Assembly: GCA_024403255.1 (NCBI GenBank)
Contig: JAKSSE010000011.1
Location: 1 to 33,366 of the forward strand
DNA: 33,366 nucleotides
Source: Lachnospiraceae bacterium
Lineage (GTDB): Bacteria > Bacillota > Clostridia > Lachnospirales > Lachnospiraceae
Reading direction: 5' to 3'
Positions 1 through 8,502 of this stretch are shown here, piece by piece (within the stretch, counting starts at the first letter, position 1; each line of letters starts with the position of its first letter). The position numbers and the translations under genes were made by a program. The notes beneath the pieces were generated by a model that worked only from the letters and a program-made list of their open reading frames with translations, was not told where the DNA came from and did no database searches.

Positions 1-867
1 AATCCAAAGCGGTCTTAGATAATCCATAAGCGGACTATGAATCACAAGATGCCAGCCAGGAGTTCCATCGAGGGCGTGCATTCCATATACCTTTCCGCCT
101 AATGCTCCTTCCCAGGAGATTAATACCCCATCTTCCCCTCTGAGGGCAGCAGAATCTACTGCAGCAATCTTGCTGTAATACTGATCATCTTTTGCTTTTT
201 CAATGTGATTTATATGATTTGAAACATCAAAAAGATTAGTAGATGCCACAATTGTACCTGTAGAGCCAAGCACATAAACACTTGTGTTTTTGCTCATTTG
301 TACTCCACTAACAATATAACTTAAAAGTTCAGGTTGAATTGAACAGAAAACTACACCTTTTACTTCACTGCCATATACGCCATTTTCCCATACCGGAGCT
401 GCAACAATTACCGTAAGATTTCCATCTGTCTTTGCAACAACCGGGTCAACTATGCAGGTTTCCCCCTTCATAGCTTTTTTAAAATATGCTCTGTCTCCAC
501 GATATTCTGAATCCATATCAGAATTTCCATCAGGATTTACAATCTTACATCTAATAAGGCCGTACTCTTCGCTCTTATTCTTTAGAATCTCTTCTTTTCT
601 TTGAACTGAAACAGAAGGATCTGATAATTCAGGAATTGTACCTATATCTTCAGCAATATTTTTGTATGAGGTTATAGCCCATTCGATACGTTCTGCGGCA
701 ACTGTAGTTTCTGTTTCCAGTGCATTTTCTACTATTTTTGTTACAGAAATAAACTCCCCAACAAGACTTACAAGGGCAAGAAAAATAAAAGCTCCAATTA
801 CAATGTTGGACATAGAGCCTTTAATTATTGATGATATACTTCTTGAATTTTCGGTTGATTTTTTCAT
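1..867 (-). CDS. dCache-domain membrane sensor, N-terminal part (probable methyl-accepting chemotaxis protein)
   Basis: Partial gene: 289 codons are visible and the C-terminus lies beyond the left edge. After a short basic N-terminus (MKKSTENSR) there is one membrane segment at about residues 14-40 (NIVIGAFIFLALVSLVGEF). A long extracellular region follows and looks like a double Cache domain, with motifs such as YRGDRAYFKKAMKG, VVAKTDGNLTVIVAAPVWENG and YVLGSTGTIVAS. This is the ligand-binding half of a chemoreceptor or other transmembrane sensor; the signalling half (MCP, GGDEF or kinase) is not visible. The ATG overlaps the stop of the upstream GGDEF/EAL gene by one base (TAATG) and has no clear Shine-Dalgarno site, so its translation is probably coupled. 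Chemoreceptor is the commonest architecture for this N-terminus, but a diguanylate cyclase or histidine kinase fits equally well. Confidence 0.75.
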   Translation of the reverse strand, partial: MKKSTENSRSISSIIKGSMSNIVIGAFIFLALVSLVGEFISVTKIVENALETETTVAAERIEWAITSYKNIAEDIGTIPELSDPSVSVQRKEEILKNKSEEYGLIRCKIVNPDGNSDMDSEYRGDRAYFKKAMKGETCIVDPVVAKTDGNLTVIVAAPVWENGVYGSEVKGVVFCSIQPELLSYIVSGVQMSKNTSVYVLGSTGTIVASTNLFDVSNHINHIEKAKDDQYYSKIAAVDSAALRGEDGVLISWEGALGGKVYGMHALDGTPGWHLVIHSPLMDYLRPLWI

Positions 868-2549
868 TATACGTATTCAGATACAAAGGTCATAAATTCA
901 GGTACAGGCATGGGCTTTCCAAAGTAATATCCCTGTATATAATCAGGACTTACCATCGAAATTTTCTCAAGCTCCGCATCTGTTTCTATACCTTCGATTA
1001 CAGTCTTAAGGCCAATGGAATGCGCCATGTCACTCATGGACTTTAAAAGTTCCATTTCATACTCACTATTTATTGCACCCACTGTAAAAGTTCTGTCAAT
1101 TTTCATGGTATTTGGGCGAAGTCTGTTTAGATAATGGAAATTAGAATATCCTGTTCCAAAATCATCCAAAGCCAGCAAAATACCATTATCTCTAAGTTTT
1201 GTACAGAAATCTATAAAGCTTTCATCGCATTCGATTTCACCACTCTCGGTAATCTCAATTACCAAAGATCCATCTGGCAAACCGCTTTTATTTTTAATAT
1301 TTATAAGCAAATCAAGGACATTAGATTTCCTAATCTGAACATACGAAATATTAATGCCAATATAAAATCCCGGAATAAGCTCCTGCATCTTCTGACACAT
1401 TTCAACTGCACGGCTTACAATCCACCTTCCTGCAGGGATTATAAGACCGCTCTCCTCAAGTAATGGAATAAACACTACTGGAGGTATATATTTGCCTTCC
1501 ATGTCCTTATAACGCATGAGAGCCTCTGCTCCAACAAGCTTATTTGTATCATGATCTACGATTGGCTGGAAAAATGCATCAAACCCATCATAGCCTTCCG
1601 CAACCGAACGTCGAAGCTCATTTAGTATCTGTCTCGACTTTTTAAAGGTATCATAATCCTCAGGATTAAATTCATAATACTGATTTCTTCCACGTCGTTT
1701 TGCTTCATTTAATGCAAACTCCGCTCTTCTCATTACAGCATCATAAGATACATTGGTCCTGTTTTTTATATCAACGATACCTGCCGAAATAGTATAAAAA
1801 CTATCATAATTATTACTGATAATGAAATCGTTAACCTCAAAGGTTGCTCTTTCATATATTTTCACAGAATGGGCAAAATCATCGTCATTAAAATCCAAAA
1901 TAACAAACTCATCGCCACTGATTCGATATACCTCTTCAAGACCAGTTACAGCTTTCTTTATACACTGTGCGGTATTTCGAATTACCATATCACCATAGTC
2001 AATTCCATGGTTTTCATTTATTTCTTTAAAATGGTCAATTCCAAATCTAATAATCCTGCCGCGTTTTCCCTGCGCAACAAGCTTTTCATACTCATCGATT
2101 AAGAGTCTTTCACCTTTTAATCCTGAAATGTCATCAGCAATTCTTTTCTGACCAATTTCATTTGTAGATCCAAAGAAATATTTAGGAATCCCCTCATCAT
2201 CCTTTATCACATAGGCGATACTATGAACCCAAACCGGAGATCCATCTCTGCCATTCCACCTGCAAAAGAAGTCAATATTCGCATCCTCGACAAGCGCAGA
2301 ATATAGCATTGAAGAAACCAGTTTTCTGTCTTCTTCGTAAATAAGATGATTTTCAAAATAATTATCGCGATCAATAAAATCATATTCATCGACTGCAAAT
2401 CGCATTGTAGCATTAGGCGACAAATATACTCTGTTAGTCTGTATTTCTCTTACGAATAAGAACTCATCAAGACAACCACTAACAGTGTTTATCATCGCTA
2501 TAACACTTTCCATATCGAAGTTTTTTATATCAAGAAGTTGTTTATTCAT
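867..2549 (-). CDS. PAS-GGDEF-EAL cyclic-di-GMP turnover protein
   Basis: 560 residues. A PAS-like sensor domain (about 20-135) is followed by GGDEF (about 150-290) and EAL (about 305-555). The GGDEF signature is altered to SGDEF (211-215), but the substrate-binding stretch DHFKEINENHGIDYGD (172-187) is kept. SGDEF variants can be active, so cyclase activity is undecided. The EAL domain looks catalytically complete: E342-A-L, N400-I-S, EITES (432-436), DDFGTGYS (462-469), KIDRTF (483-488), IEGIET (518-523) and QGYYFGKP (539-546). The likely net role is c-di-GMP hydrolysis to pGpG. There is no membrane segment, so it is cytosolic. The start is supported by an AGGGGAGAG Shine-Dalgarno site. It lies 19 bases downstream of hypB and overlaps the following dCache sensor gene by one base, suggesting a sensor/second-messenger pair. 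Confidence 0.93.
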   Translation of the reverse strand: MNKQLLDIKNFDMESVIAMINTVSGCLDEFLFVREIQTNRVYLSPNATMRFAVDEYDFIDRDNYFENHLIYEEDRKLVSSMLYSALVEDANIDFFCRWNGRDGSPVWVHSIAYVIKDDEGIPKYFFGSTNEIGQKRIADDISGLKGERLLIDEYEKLVAQGKRGRIIRFGIDHFKEINENHGIDYGDMVIRNTAQCIKKAVTGLEEVYRISGDEFVILDFNDDDFAHSVKIYERATFEVNDFIISNNYDSFYTISAGIVDIKNRTNVSYDAVMRRAEFALNEAKRRGRNQYYEFNPEDYDTFKKSRQILNELRRSVAEGYDGFDAFFQPIVDHDTNKLVGAEALMRYKDMEGKYIPPVVFIPLLEESGLIIPAGRWIVSRAVEMCQKMQELIPGFYIGINISYVQIRKSNVLDLLINIKNKSGLPDGSLVIEITESGEIECDESFIDFCTKLRDNGILLALDDFGTGYSNFHYLNRLRPNTMKIDRTFTVGAINSEYEMELLKSMSDMAHSIGLKTVIEGIETDAELEKISMVSPDYIQGYYFGKPMPVPEFMTFVSEYV

Positions 2550-2568
2550 TCTCTCCCCTTTAAATAAA

Positions 2569-3237
2569 CTACTTAATATAGGACTCTACTCTTTCTTTGA
2601 GGTAGCTTGTCCAAGCTTCCATTCCCTCTCCAGTCTTCGCTGAAATCGGGAATATCTTTAAATTTGGATTTCTCATAAGTGCGTATTCCTTTACCTTATC
2701 CATGTCAAAATCAAAGTAAGGAAGTACATCTATCTTATTAATTATAAGAACATCACAAACCTGGAAAACAAGTGGATACTTAAGTGGCTTGTCATGTCCT
2801 TCTGGAACTGAAAGGATCATTGCATTCATTGCTGCTCCAGTGTCAAATTCAGCAGGACAGACCAAATTTCCAACATTTTCAAGAATTACTAAATCGAGAT
2901 CTTCTGTACCGAGATTTGTAACTCCCTGTCTCGTCATATCTGCATCAAGGTGACACATCCCACCGGTATGGAGCTGTATCGTTTTTACCCCTAATTCTGA
3001 AATAGTAGCAGCATCTACATCTGAATCAATATCTGCCTCCATTACCCCGATTTTAAGGTCATCCTTCAAGGCATTTAATGTTCCCTTAAGTGTGGTTGTC
3101 TTTCCAGCTCCTGGAGAACTCATAAGATTCATAAGAAATGTTTTCTCTTCTTTCATTTTTTCACGAAGAAGATTTGCATCCTTATCATTGTCATCAAAAA
3201 TGCTCTGCTTAACCTCTATAATTCTGTAATTTTCCAT
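2569..3237 (-). CDS. hypB: Hydrogenase/urease nickel-incorporation GTPase HypB
   Basis: 222 residues, a SIMIBI-class GTPase that delivers nickel to [NiFe]-hydrogenase, and sometimes urease, together with HypA. Visible motifs: P-loop SSPGAGKTT (40-48), switch/metal region GGMCHLDAD with C95-H96 (92-100), ENVGNLVCPAEFDTG with C127 (120-134), and the guanine-specificity motif NKID (167-170). The histidine-rich nickel-storage N-terminus of some HypB proteins is absent, as in many Firmicute versions. An AAGG-type ribosome site lies about 10 bases before the ATG. It is separated from hypA by a strong hairpin terminator and appears to have its own weak promoter. No hydrogenase or urease structural gene is present in the window. 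Confidence 0.95.
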   Translation of the reverse strand: MENYRIIEVKQSIFDDNDKDANLLREKMKEEKTFLMNLMSSPGAGKTTTLKGTLNALKDDLKIGVMEADIDSDVDAATISELGVKTIQLHTGGMCHLDADMTRQGVTNLGTEDLDLVILENVGNLVCPAEFDTGAAMNAMILSVPEGHDKPLKYPLVFQVCDVLIINKIDVLPYFDFDMDKVKEYALMRNPNLKIFPISAKTGEGMEAWTSYLKERVESYIK

Positions 3238-3284
3238 TTTTTTGCGCCTTCAATCTTTATTTTTCCGCATAGTCCTTTTAGCCT

Positions 3285-3314
3285 ATGGTATCATTTTGAT
3301 TTTAACATCTGCAA
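3285..3314 (-). promoter_or_regulatory. Possible promoter of hypB
   Basis: On the minus strand TTGCAG (3309-3314) is followed after 18 bases by TACCAT (3285-3290). The -10 is preceded by TGA, giving an extended -10. It lies between the hypA terminator and the hypB start, where a new promoter is needed. The hexamers are only moderate matches. Confidence 0.4.
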
Positions 3315-3332
3315 ACACTTATGTCTACCACA

Positions 3333-3368
3333 AAATAGGCTAATGGAACGCTTTCCATTAGCCTATTT
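3333..3368 (-). terminator. Rho-independent terminator after hypA
   Basis: A perfect 16-bp inverted repeat, AAATAGGCTAATGGAA (3333-3348) and its complement (3353-3368), encloses a 4-base loop. It starts one base past the hypA stop and ends in TTTTG on the minus strand. The A/T-rich ends make it potentially bidirectional. The U-tract is short, but the long perfect stem and its position support termination. Confidence 0.75.
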
Positions 3369-3369
3369 A

Positions 3370-3720
3370 TTACTCTTCAACGATTATTTCCTTTATTACC
3401 AAATCTTTGCCAGAGACAAATGATAAATCTATGCCGGCGCACCCTGGGCACGTGAAGTTATGCTCTCTCGCTGCAAACTCCTCACCACAGCTTTTACACC
3501 GAACCGTACCAGGCATAAATATAGTTTCAAGCTCACAGTTTTCAAAAATAGTATCAACTTTTAAAGATTCATATGCTGTTTTCAAATATGCTGGAACTGC
3601 ACCGGTTAATTCTCCTACTTCAAGAACAAGCCTGCTAACTTTTTCGTTAGGCTTTAGCTGGCCTTCGAGAGCGGATTTTGCAGTCTTTAGCATGTTGTTC
3701 ATCAATCCTAATTCATGCAT
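3370..3720 (-). CDS. hypA: Hydrogenase/urease nickel metallochaperone HypA
   Basis: 116 residues, the usual HypA length. The invariant MHE N-terminus (His2 is the nickel ligand) and a zinc site of two CxxC pairs (C75/C78 and C91/C94, in VRCKSCGEEF and FTCPGCAG) identify it. HypA passes nickel to the hydrogenase large subunit with HypB. Immediately upstream is the serS terminator, whose stem ends only 16 bases before the ATG, leaving no space for a promoter in between. No Shine-Dalgarno motif is visible before the ATG (the leader there is ATTTTTATGAAAAACA). Expression therefore seems to depend on read-through from serS or on a promoter inside serS. An upstream ATG in the leader is out of frame and meets a stop within six codons. 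A terminator follows the gene. Confidence 0.94.
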   Translation of the reverse strand: MHELGLMNNMLKTAKSALEGQLKPNEKVSRLVLEVGELTGAVPAYLKTAYESLKVDTIFENCELETIFMPGTVRCKSCGEEFAAREHNFTCPGCAGIDLSFVSGKDLVIKEIIVEE

Positions 3721-3736
3721 TGTTTTTCATAAAAAT

Positions 3737-3754
3737 AGCGGGCCGAAGCCCGCT
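3737..3754 (-). terminator. Rho-independent terminator after serS (UUCG loop)
   Basis: On the minus strand AGCGGGC, loop TTCG, GCCCGCT is followed by ATTTTTATG. The GC-rich 7-bp stem is closed by a C(UUCG)G tetraloop and followed by a U-run, starting six bases past the serS stop. It ends the scfA-scfB-secDF-glyA-serS run. Confidence 0.9.
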
Positions 3755-3760
3755 TTTAAT

Positions 3761-5050
3761 TTATTTGGTTGGGATAAGCTTTTCCTGACCACCCATGTAT
3801 GGGCGAAGAGCGGTAGGAATATTCACTGATCCATCAGCATTTAAGTTGTTCTCAAGGAATGCAATAAGCATACGTGGTGGAGCAACTACAGTATTGTTAA
3901 GAGTGTGAGCAAAATATTTATTTCCGTCCTCACCCTTTACGCGAATCTTAAGTCTTCTAGCCTGAGCATCACCGAGGTTAGAACAAGAACCTACTTCGAA
4001 ATACTTCTTCTGACGTGGGCTCCATGCCTCAACATCAACAGACTTAACTTTAAGATCAGCAAGATCACCTGAACAGCACTCAAGTGTACGAACAGGAACA
4101 TCTAAAGTACGGAAAAGCTCTACAGTGTAGCTCCACATCTTATCATACCAGTCCATAGACTCTTCTGGCTTACATACTACTACCATTTCCTGCTTCTCGA
4201 ACTGGTGAATACGATATACACCACGCTCCTCAATACCATGAGCACCTTTTTCTTTTCTAAAGCAAGGTGAGTAAGAAGTAAGTGTGTATGGAAGGCTCTT
4301 TTCATCTACCATCTGATCGATGAATTTACCTATCATTGAATGCTCTGAAGTACCAATAAGATAAAGATCTTCACCTTCAATCTTGTACATCATAGCTTCC
4401 ATTTCCTCAAAACTCATAACGCCTGTTACAACGTTTGAACGAATCATGAAAGGAGGAATACAGTAAGTAAAGCCCTTTCCAATCATGAAGTCTCTTGCAT
4501 AAGCGGTCATAGCAGAATGAAGTCTTGCAATGTCTCCCATGAGATAATAGAATCCATTACCAGCCACGCGTCCTGCGGCGTCCATATCGATACCGTTAAA
4601 ACGCTCCATAATTTCAGTATGATAAGGAATTTCGAAATCAGGAACTACTGGCTCACCAAACTTTTCAATCTCAACATTCTCTGAATCATCTTTTCCAATA
4701 GGAACTGATGGGTCGATGATGTTAGGGATTTTCATCATTATCTCGGTTACTTTAGCTGCAAGCTCTGGCTCTTTTGCCTCAACCTCTGCCAGTCTTGCTG
4801 AAAACTCTGCTACCTGCTTCTTAACTGCTTCAGCTTCGTCTTTCTTTCCCTGAGCCATAAGGCCACCGATCTGTTTCGAAAGCTCATTTTTCTTCTTTCT
4901 AAGATCATCACCCTCCTGCTTTGCAGCACGTGATTCTTCATCAAGTTTAATTACTTCATCAACAAGTGGAAGTTTATGTTCCTGGAACTTATTTTTAATG
5001 TTCTGTTTAACTACATCTGGATTTTCGCGAAGAAATTTAATATCTATCAT
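3761..5050 (-). CDS. serS: Seryl-tRNA synthetase
   Basis: 429 residues, typical bacterial SerRS length. It attaches serine to tRNA-Ser (and tRNA-Sec where present) using ATP. The N-terminal 110 residues form the expected charged helical arm (EESRAAKQEGDDLRKKKNELSKQIG and onward). The class II catalytic core carries motif 2 (SPCFRKEKGAHG) and motif 3 (TVVAPPRMLIAFLENN, ending near PTALRPYMGG). The start is supported by an AGGAG site and the MIDIKFLRENPDVV beginning typical of the family. It lies 11 bases downstream of glyA, pairing a serine-consuming synthetase with serine/glycine interconversion, and is followed by a strong terminator. No T-box leader is present upstream. Confidence 0.98.
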   Translation of the reverse strand: MIDIKFLRENPDVVKQNIKNKFQEHKLPLVDEVIKLDEESRAAKQEGDDLRKKKNELSKQIGGLMAQGKKDEAEAVKKQVAEFSARLAEVEAKEPELAAKVTEIMMKIPNIIDPSVPIGKDDSENVEIEKFGEPVVPDFEIPYHTEIMERFNGIDMDAAGRVAGNGFYYLMGDIARLHSAMTAYARDFMIGKGFTYCIPPFMIRSNVVTGVMSFEEMEAMMYKIEGEDLYLIGTSEHSMIGKFIDQMVDEKSLPYTLTSYSPCFRKEKGAHGIEERGVYRIHQFEKQEMVVVCKPEESMDWYDKMWSYTVELFRTLDVPVRTLECCSGDLADLKVKSVDVEAWSPRQKKYFEVGSCSNLGDAQARRLKIRVKGEDGNKYFAHTLNNTVVAPPRMLIAFLENNLNADGSVNIPTALRPYMGGQEKLIPTK

Positions 5051-5061
5051 TTCATTTTCTC

Positions 5062-6300
5062 CTACTTAAGTGGATATTTTGCAGTAAGCTCAGCAATTAT
5101 TTTCTTAGCTGGCTCTACACCGTCATCACCATTCTTGATTACAGTTGCGATAGCCTCTGCAACCTTATCCATATCATCTTCCTTAAGACCACGACTTGTA
5201 GATGCTGGAGTTCCAAGACGGATACCAGATGTTACGAATGGGCTCTTTGGATCGTTAGGAATAGTGTTCTTATTCGCAGTAATATGTGCTGCATCAAGCT
5301 GCTTTTCTACTTCCTTACCAGTCTTCTCAAATGGAGTTAAATCTACAAGCATAAGATGATTATCAGTACCATCTGATACAATCTTAATTCCACGGCTCTG
5401 AAGACCTTTGCAAAGTGCCTGAGCATTATTTACAACCTGCTGCTGATATGCCTTGAAGGATGGATCAAGTGCTTCCTTGAAACATACTGCCTTTGCTGCA
5501 ATAACATGCATTAAAGGACCACCCTGAGTACCTGGGAATACAGCCTTGTTAAGCTTGAATTCATCAGCAACTTTCTGGCTTGAAAGAATCATTCCTCCAC
5601 GAGGTCCACGAAGAGTCTTATGGGTAGTTGTAGTAACTACATCTGCATAAGGGATTGGGCTCATGTGAAGACCTGCTGCTACAAGACCTGCAATGTGTGC
5701 CATATCTACAAAAAGGTACGCCCCAACCTCATCACAAATTTCACGGAACTTCTTGAAGTCGATTGCTCTGGCATAAGCTGAAGCACCTGCAATAATCATT
5801 TTAGGCTTGCAGTCTTTTGCGATAGCAAGAATATTGTCATAATCAAGGACGCCATCATCATTTACACCATAAGGAACAATGTTGTAGCTCTCACCTGAAA
5901 AGTTAGCTGGAGAACCATGAGTAAGATGTCCGCCATGGTCAAGGTTAAGACCCATAACAGTATCGCCATACTCAAGAAAAGCTCTCTGAACTGCCATATT
6001 AGCCTGTGCGCCTGAATGAGGCTGTACGTTTACATACTCACATCCAAAAAGTTCTTTAGCTCTTTCGATTGCAAGGTTCTCAACGATATCAACCTTTTCA
6101 CATCCACCATAGTAACGCTTTCCAGGATATCCTTCTGCGTATTTATTAGTAAGAACTGTGCCCATTGCGCTCATAACTGCAGGGCTTACCCAGTTTTCAG
6201 ATGCGATAAGCTCAATATGAGAATTCTGACGATCAAACTCAGCGGTTATAGCGTCAGCGATTTCAGGGTCAACTGCTTTAATGTCTTCAAGAGTATACAT
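5062..6300 (-). CDS. glyA: Serine hydroxymethyltransferase
   Basis: 412 residues, a PLP enzyme interconverting serine plus tetrahydrofolate with glycine plus 5,10-methylene-THF in the cytosol. Hallmarks are [12 protein letters not shown] (31-42), [11 protein letters not shown] (59-69), the substrate/PLP region [13 protein letters not shown] (117-129), [11 protein letters not shown] (196-206) and the PLP lysine K228 in [19 protein letters not shown] site lies about 9 bases before the ATG. It sits 19 bases after secDF and 11 bases before serS, consistent with one transcript. Nothing unusual is visible. Confidence 0.98.
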   Translation of the reverse strand: MYTLEDIKAVDPEIADAITAEFDRQNSHIELIASENWVSPAVMSAMGTVLTNKYAEGYPGKRYYGGCEKVDIVENLAIERAKELFGCEYVNVQPHSGAQANMAVQRAFLEYGDTVMGLNLDHGGHLTHGSPANFSGESYNIVPYGVNDDGVLDYDNILAIAKDCKPKMIIAGASAYARAIDFKKFREICDEVGAYLFVDMAHIAGLVAAGLHMSPIPYADVVTTTTHKTLRGPRGGMILSSQKVADEFKLNKAVFPGTQGGPLMHVIAAKAVCFKEALDPSFKAYQQQVVNNAQALCKGLQSRGIKIVSDGTDNHLMLVDLTPFEKTGKEVEKQLDAAHITANKNTIPNDPKSPFVTSGIRLGTPASTSRGLKEDDMDKVAEAIATVIKNGDDGVEPAKKIIAELTAKYPLK

Positions 6301-6319
6301 GGGCTAATTCTCCTTTTTA

Positions 6320-8500
6320 TTAGTTTTTCTTTGATTTTCTAGTACTCATTACATACCAGAGTGCAACTGCTATTCCGATTGAAGAGTAGGTACCGCAAAT
6401 TGTACCGATAGTCAATGGGAACGCGAAAAGTCTGATTGACTCAACACCTAAGATGTAAAGCATTACTACCATAACAAGAGTAGTGAATGAAGTACAAATA
6501 GTACGTGAAAGAGTCTGAGTAAGAGACTTATTTGCAAGTTCTTTAAGGGTCTCAGCATTCTCAACTGAAAGTCTGGCTCTGTTTTCACGAATTCTATCGA
6601 AGATTACGATGGTATCGTTTACTGAGTAACCAATTACGGTAAGAATACAAGCGATGAATGCACTGGTTACTGAAATTCTTGAGAGTGCATAGAAGGTAAG
6701 CACTACAAGGACATCATGGATAAGTGCAATAATTGCTGATGACGCCATACGTAAATCTGAGAATCTAATCCAGATATAGATAAGCATAAGTATTGCTGAA
6801 ATGATTACTGCAACAATTGCATCTCTTGTCATTTCACCTGAAATAACACCTGAAATTGTCTCCTGAGTAATGTGTGACTCAGCTACACCGAACTTCTCCT
6901 CAAACATATTGTAAAGATCAGTTCTCTCATCCTGATTAAGACTTCTGGTCTTAAAGATAATATCATTTCCTCCATCAACCTTCTGAGTCTGAATATCATT
7001 ATCCTTTGTAATAGCTGAAATAAGAGGAATGATATCTGATTCAATTTCTGAAATAGAGTAATCTTTGTCAAATTCAACCTGGGTAGAAGTACCACCAACA
7101 AAGTCAAGTCCAAGATTAAATGCGCCCTTGCCAGCAACGCCGTTTACTACCATAGTGATAGCTCCAACAGCAACAACTGCACAGGAAATGATAAAGAAGA
7201 TTGCCTTTTTATTGATAAATCCAATTGTCTTAAATCCTGGCTCTTTACCAAACGCCTTAGGATTTTTAACGCCAATTGCGTAAAGAGCGTTAACAATAAG
7301 CTTTGATACAACAAGCGCTGTGAACATTGAAAGAACAACACCGATTGCAAGAGTGATAGCAAAGCCCTTTACAGTACCTGAACCTTTAACTCCAAGAACT
7401 GCTGCTGCAATAAGAGTTGTTATGTTTCCATCAAAGATTGCTGAGAAAGCTTTCTTGAAACCTGAATCAATAGCGCCTCTTACTGATACACCTGCTGCGA
7501 TTTCTTCACGAATACGAGCATAGATAATAACGTTTGCATCAACCGCCATACCGATTGAAAGAATAATACCTGCAATACCAGGAAGGGTAAGAGTAATATC
7601 ATAAAGCTGAAGAATTGCAAGAATGAATGTGGTGTAAAGTGCAAGCGCTACGGCTGCTACAACACCTGGTACAAAGTAAACTGCAATCATAAATACCATT
7701 GCAATTGCAATACCGATTGCGCCTGCAAGCAAGCTTGTTGATACTGCATTTGAACCGAGCTGTGCACCTACTACGTTTGACTGAAGTTCAGTAAGCTGAA
7801 GTGACAGCGAACCGATTCTGATATATGATGCTAAACTTTCTGCTTCCTCAAAATCAGCCATACCTGTAATAACTGCACTGCCTCCGAGAATTGGAGCCTG
7901 AACTACAGGATTACTGATGATGTTTCCATCATAAACGATAGGAAGACGATTTCCTACATTTGCTGTAGTAACCGCGCCGAATGTTTTAGCTCCTTCGTCA
8001 GTAAGTGTAAGTTTAACAACATACTCATTATTTCCAAGGTTATCCTGCTGGGTACCTGCTTCTGCTGATGCAATCATGTCACCAGTTAAAAATGCTTTTC
8101 CATCAGGAGTCTGGAATTCAAGAGTACCTGGCTTACCAAGATCCTCTAAAAGTGCGTTTGCATCTGTAACACCTGGGATCTCAACTACGATACGATCATC
8201 ACCCTGCTGGTAAACAGAAGCTTCTGTTGTTGCAGCCTCGTTCGAAAGGTCATTCTCGATACGTTTCTGAAGTTTGTAGATAGTATCATCTACCTGCTCC
8301 TGAGTGAAGTCCCCTTCAATCTGATAGGTGATAGATACACCACCTGCAAGATCAAGACCAAGCTTAATGTTGTTCTGACCATTTGTCTTTCCTGTGGTGT
8401 CTTTAATGATGCTGGATGCATAGAAAATCATTCCGCCAAGAATTGCTGCTATAAGTATAAGCACAATCCATCCAGTACTTTTCTTCATTGACTTGTTCAT
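6320..8500 (-). CDS. secDF: Fused protein translocase subunit SecDF
   Basis: 726 residues, SecD and SecF fused in one chain as in many Firmicutes. It uses the proton-motive force to pull secreted proteins out of the SecYEG channel. A first membrane helix (about 12-30) is followed by the SecD signature KLGLDLAGGVSITY, a long extracytoplasmic domain, and a block of five helices ending in the conserved SIGMAVDANVIIYARIREE region. The SecF half then starts with its own helix and FNLGLDFVGGTSTQVEF, a smaller external domain, and five helices including SVNDTIVIFDRIREN. An AAGGAG site lies inside the last codons of scfB, two bases before this gene, so translation is probably coupled. secDF next to scfB is a common arrangement in Clostridia (family knowledge). 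Confidence 0.97.
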   Translation of the reverse strand: MNKSMKKSTGWIVLILIAAILGGMIFYASSIIKDTTGKTNGQNNIKLGLDLAGGVSITYQIEGDFTQEQVDDTIYKLQKRIENDLSNEAATTEASVYQQGDDRIVVEIPGVTDANALLEDLGKPGTLEFQTPDGKAFLTGDMIASAEAGTQQDNLGNNEYVVKLTLTDEGAKTFGAVTTANVGNRLPIVYDGNIISNPVVQAPILGGSAVITGMADFEEAESLASYIRIGSLSLQLTELQSNVVGAQLGSNAVSTSLLAGAIGIAIAMVFMIAVYFVPGVVAAVALALYTTFILAILQLYDITLTLPGIAGIILSIGMAVDANVIIYARIREEIAAGVSVRGAIDSGFKKAFSAIFDGNITTLIAAAVLGVKGSGTVKGFAITLAIGVVLSMFTALVVSKLIVNALYAIGVKNPKAFGKEPGFKTIGFINKKAIFFIISCAVVAVGAITMVVNGVAGKGAFNLGLDFVGGTSTQVEFDKDYSISEIESDIIPLISAITKDNDIQTQKVDGGNDIIFKTRSLNQDERTDLYNMFEEKFGVAESHITQETISGVISGEMTRDAIVAVIISAILMLIYIWIRFSDLRMASSAIIALIHDVLVVLTFYALSRISVTSAFIACILTVIGYSVNDTIVIFDRIRENRARLSVENAETLKELANKSLTQTLSRTICTSFTTLVMVVMLYILGVESIRLFAFPLTIGTICGTYSSIGIAVALWYVMSTRKSKKN

Positions 8501-8502
8501 TG

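Noticed and set aside
3333..3368. Perfect 36-base palindrome as a mobile-element end or REP-type repeat
   Set aside because: It is single-copy as far as I can see, starts one base past a stop codon and ends in T residues, so a terminator explains it.
5051..5061. T-box or S-box type leader controlling serS/glyA
   Set aside because: The serS-glyA gap is 11 bases and the glyA-secDF gap is 19 bases; no leader structure can fit.
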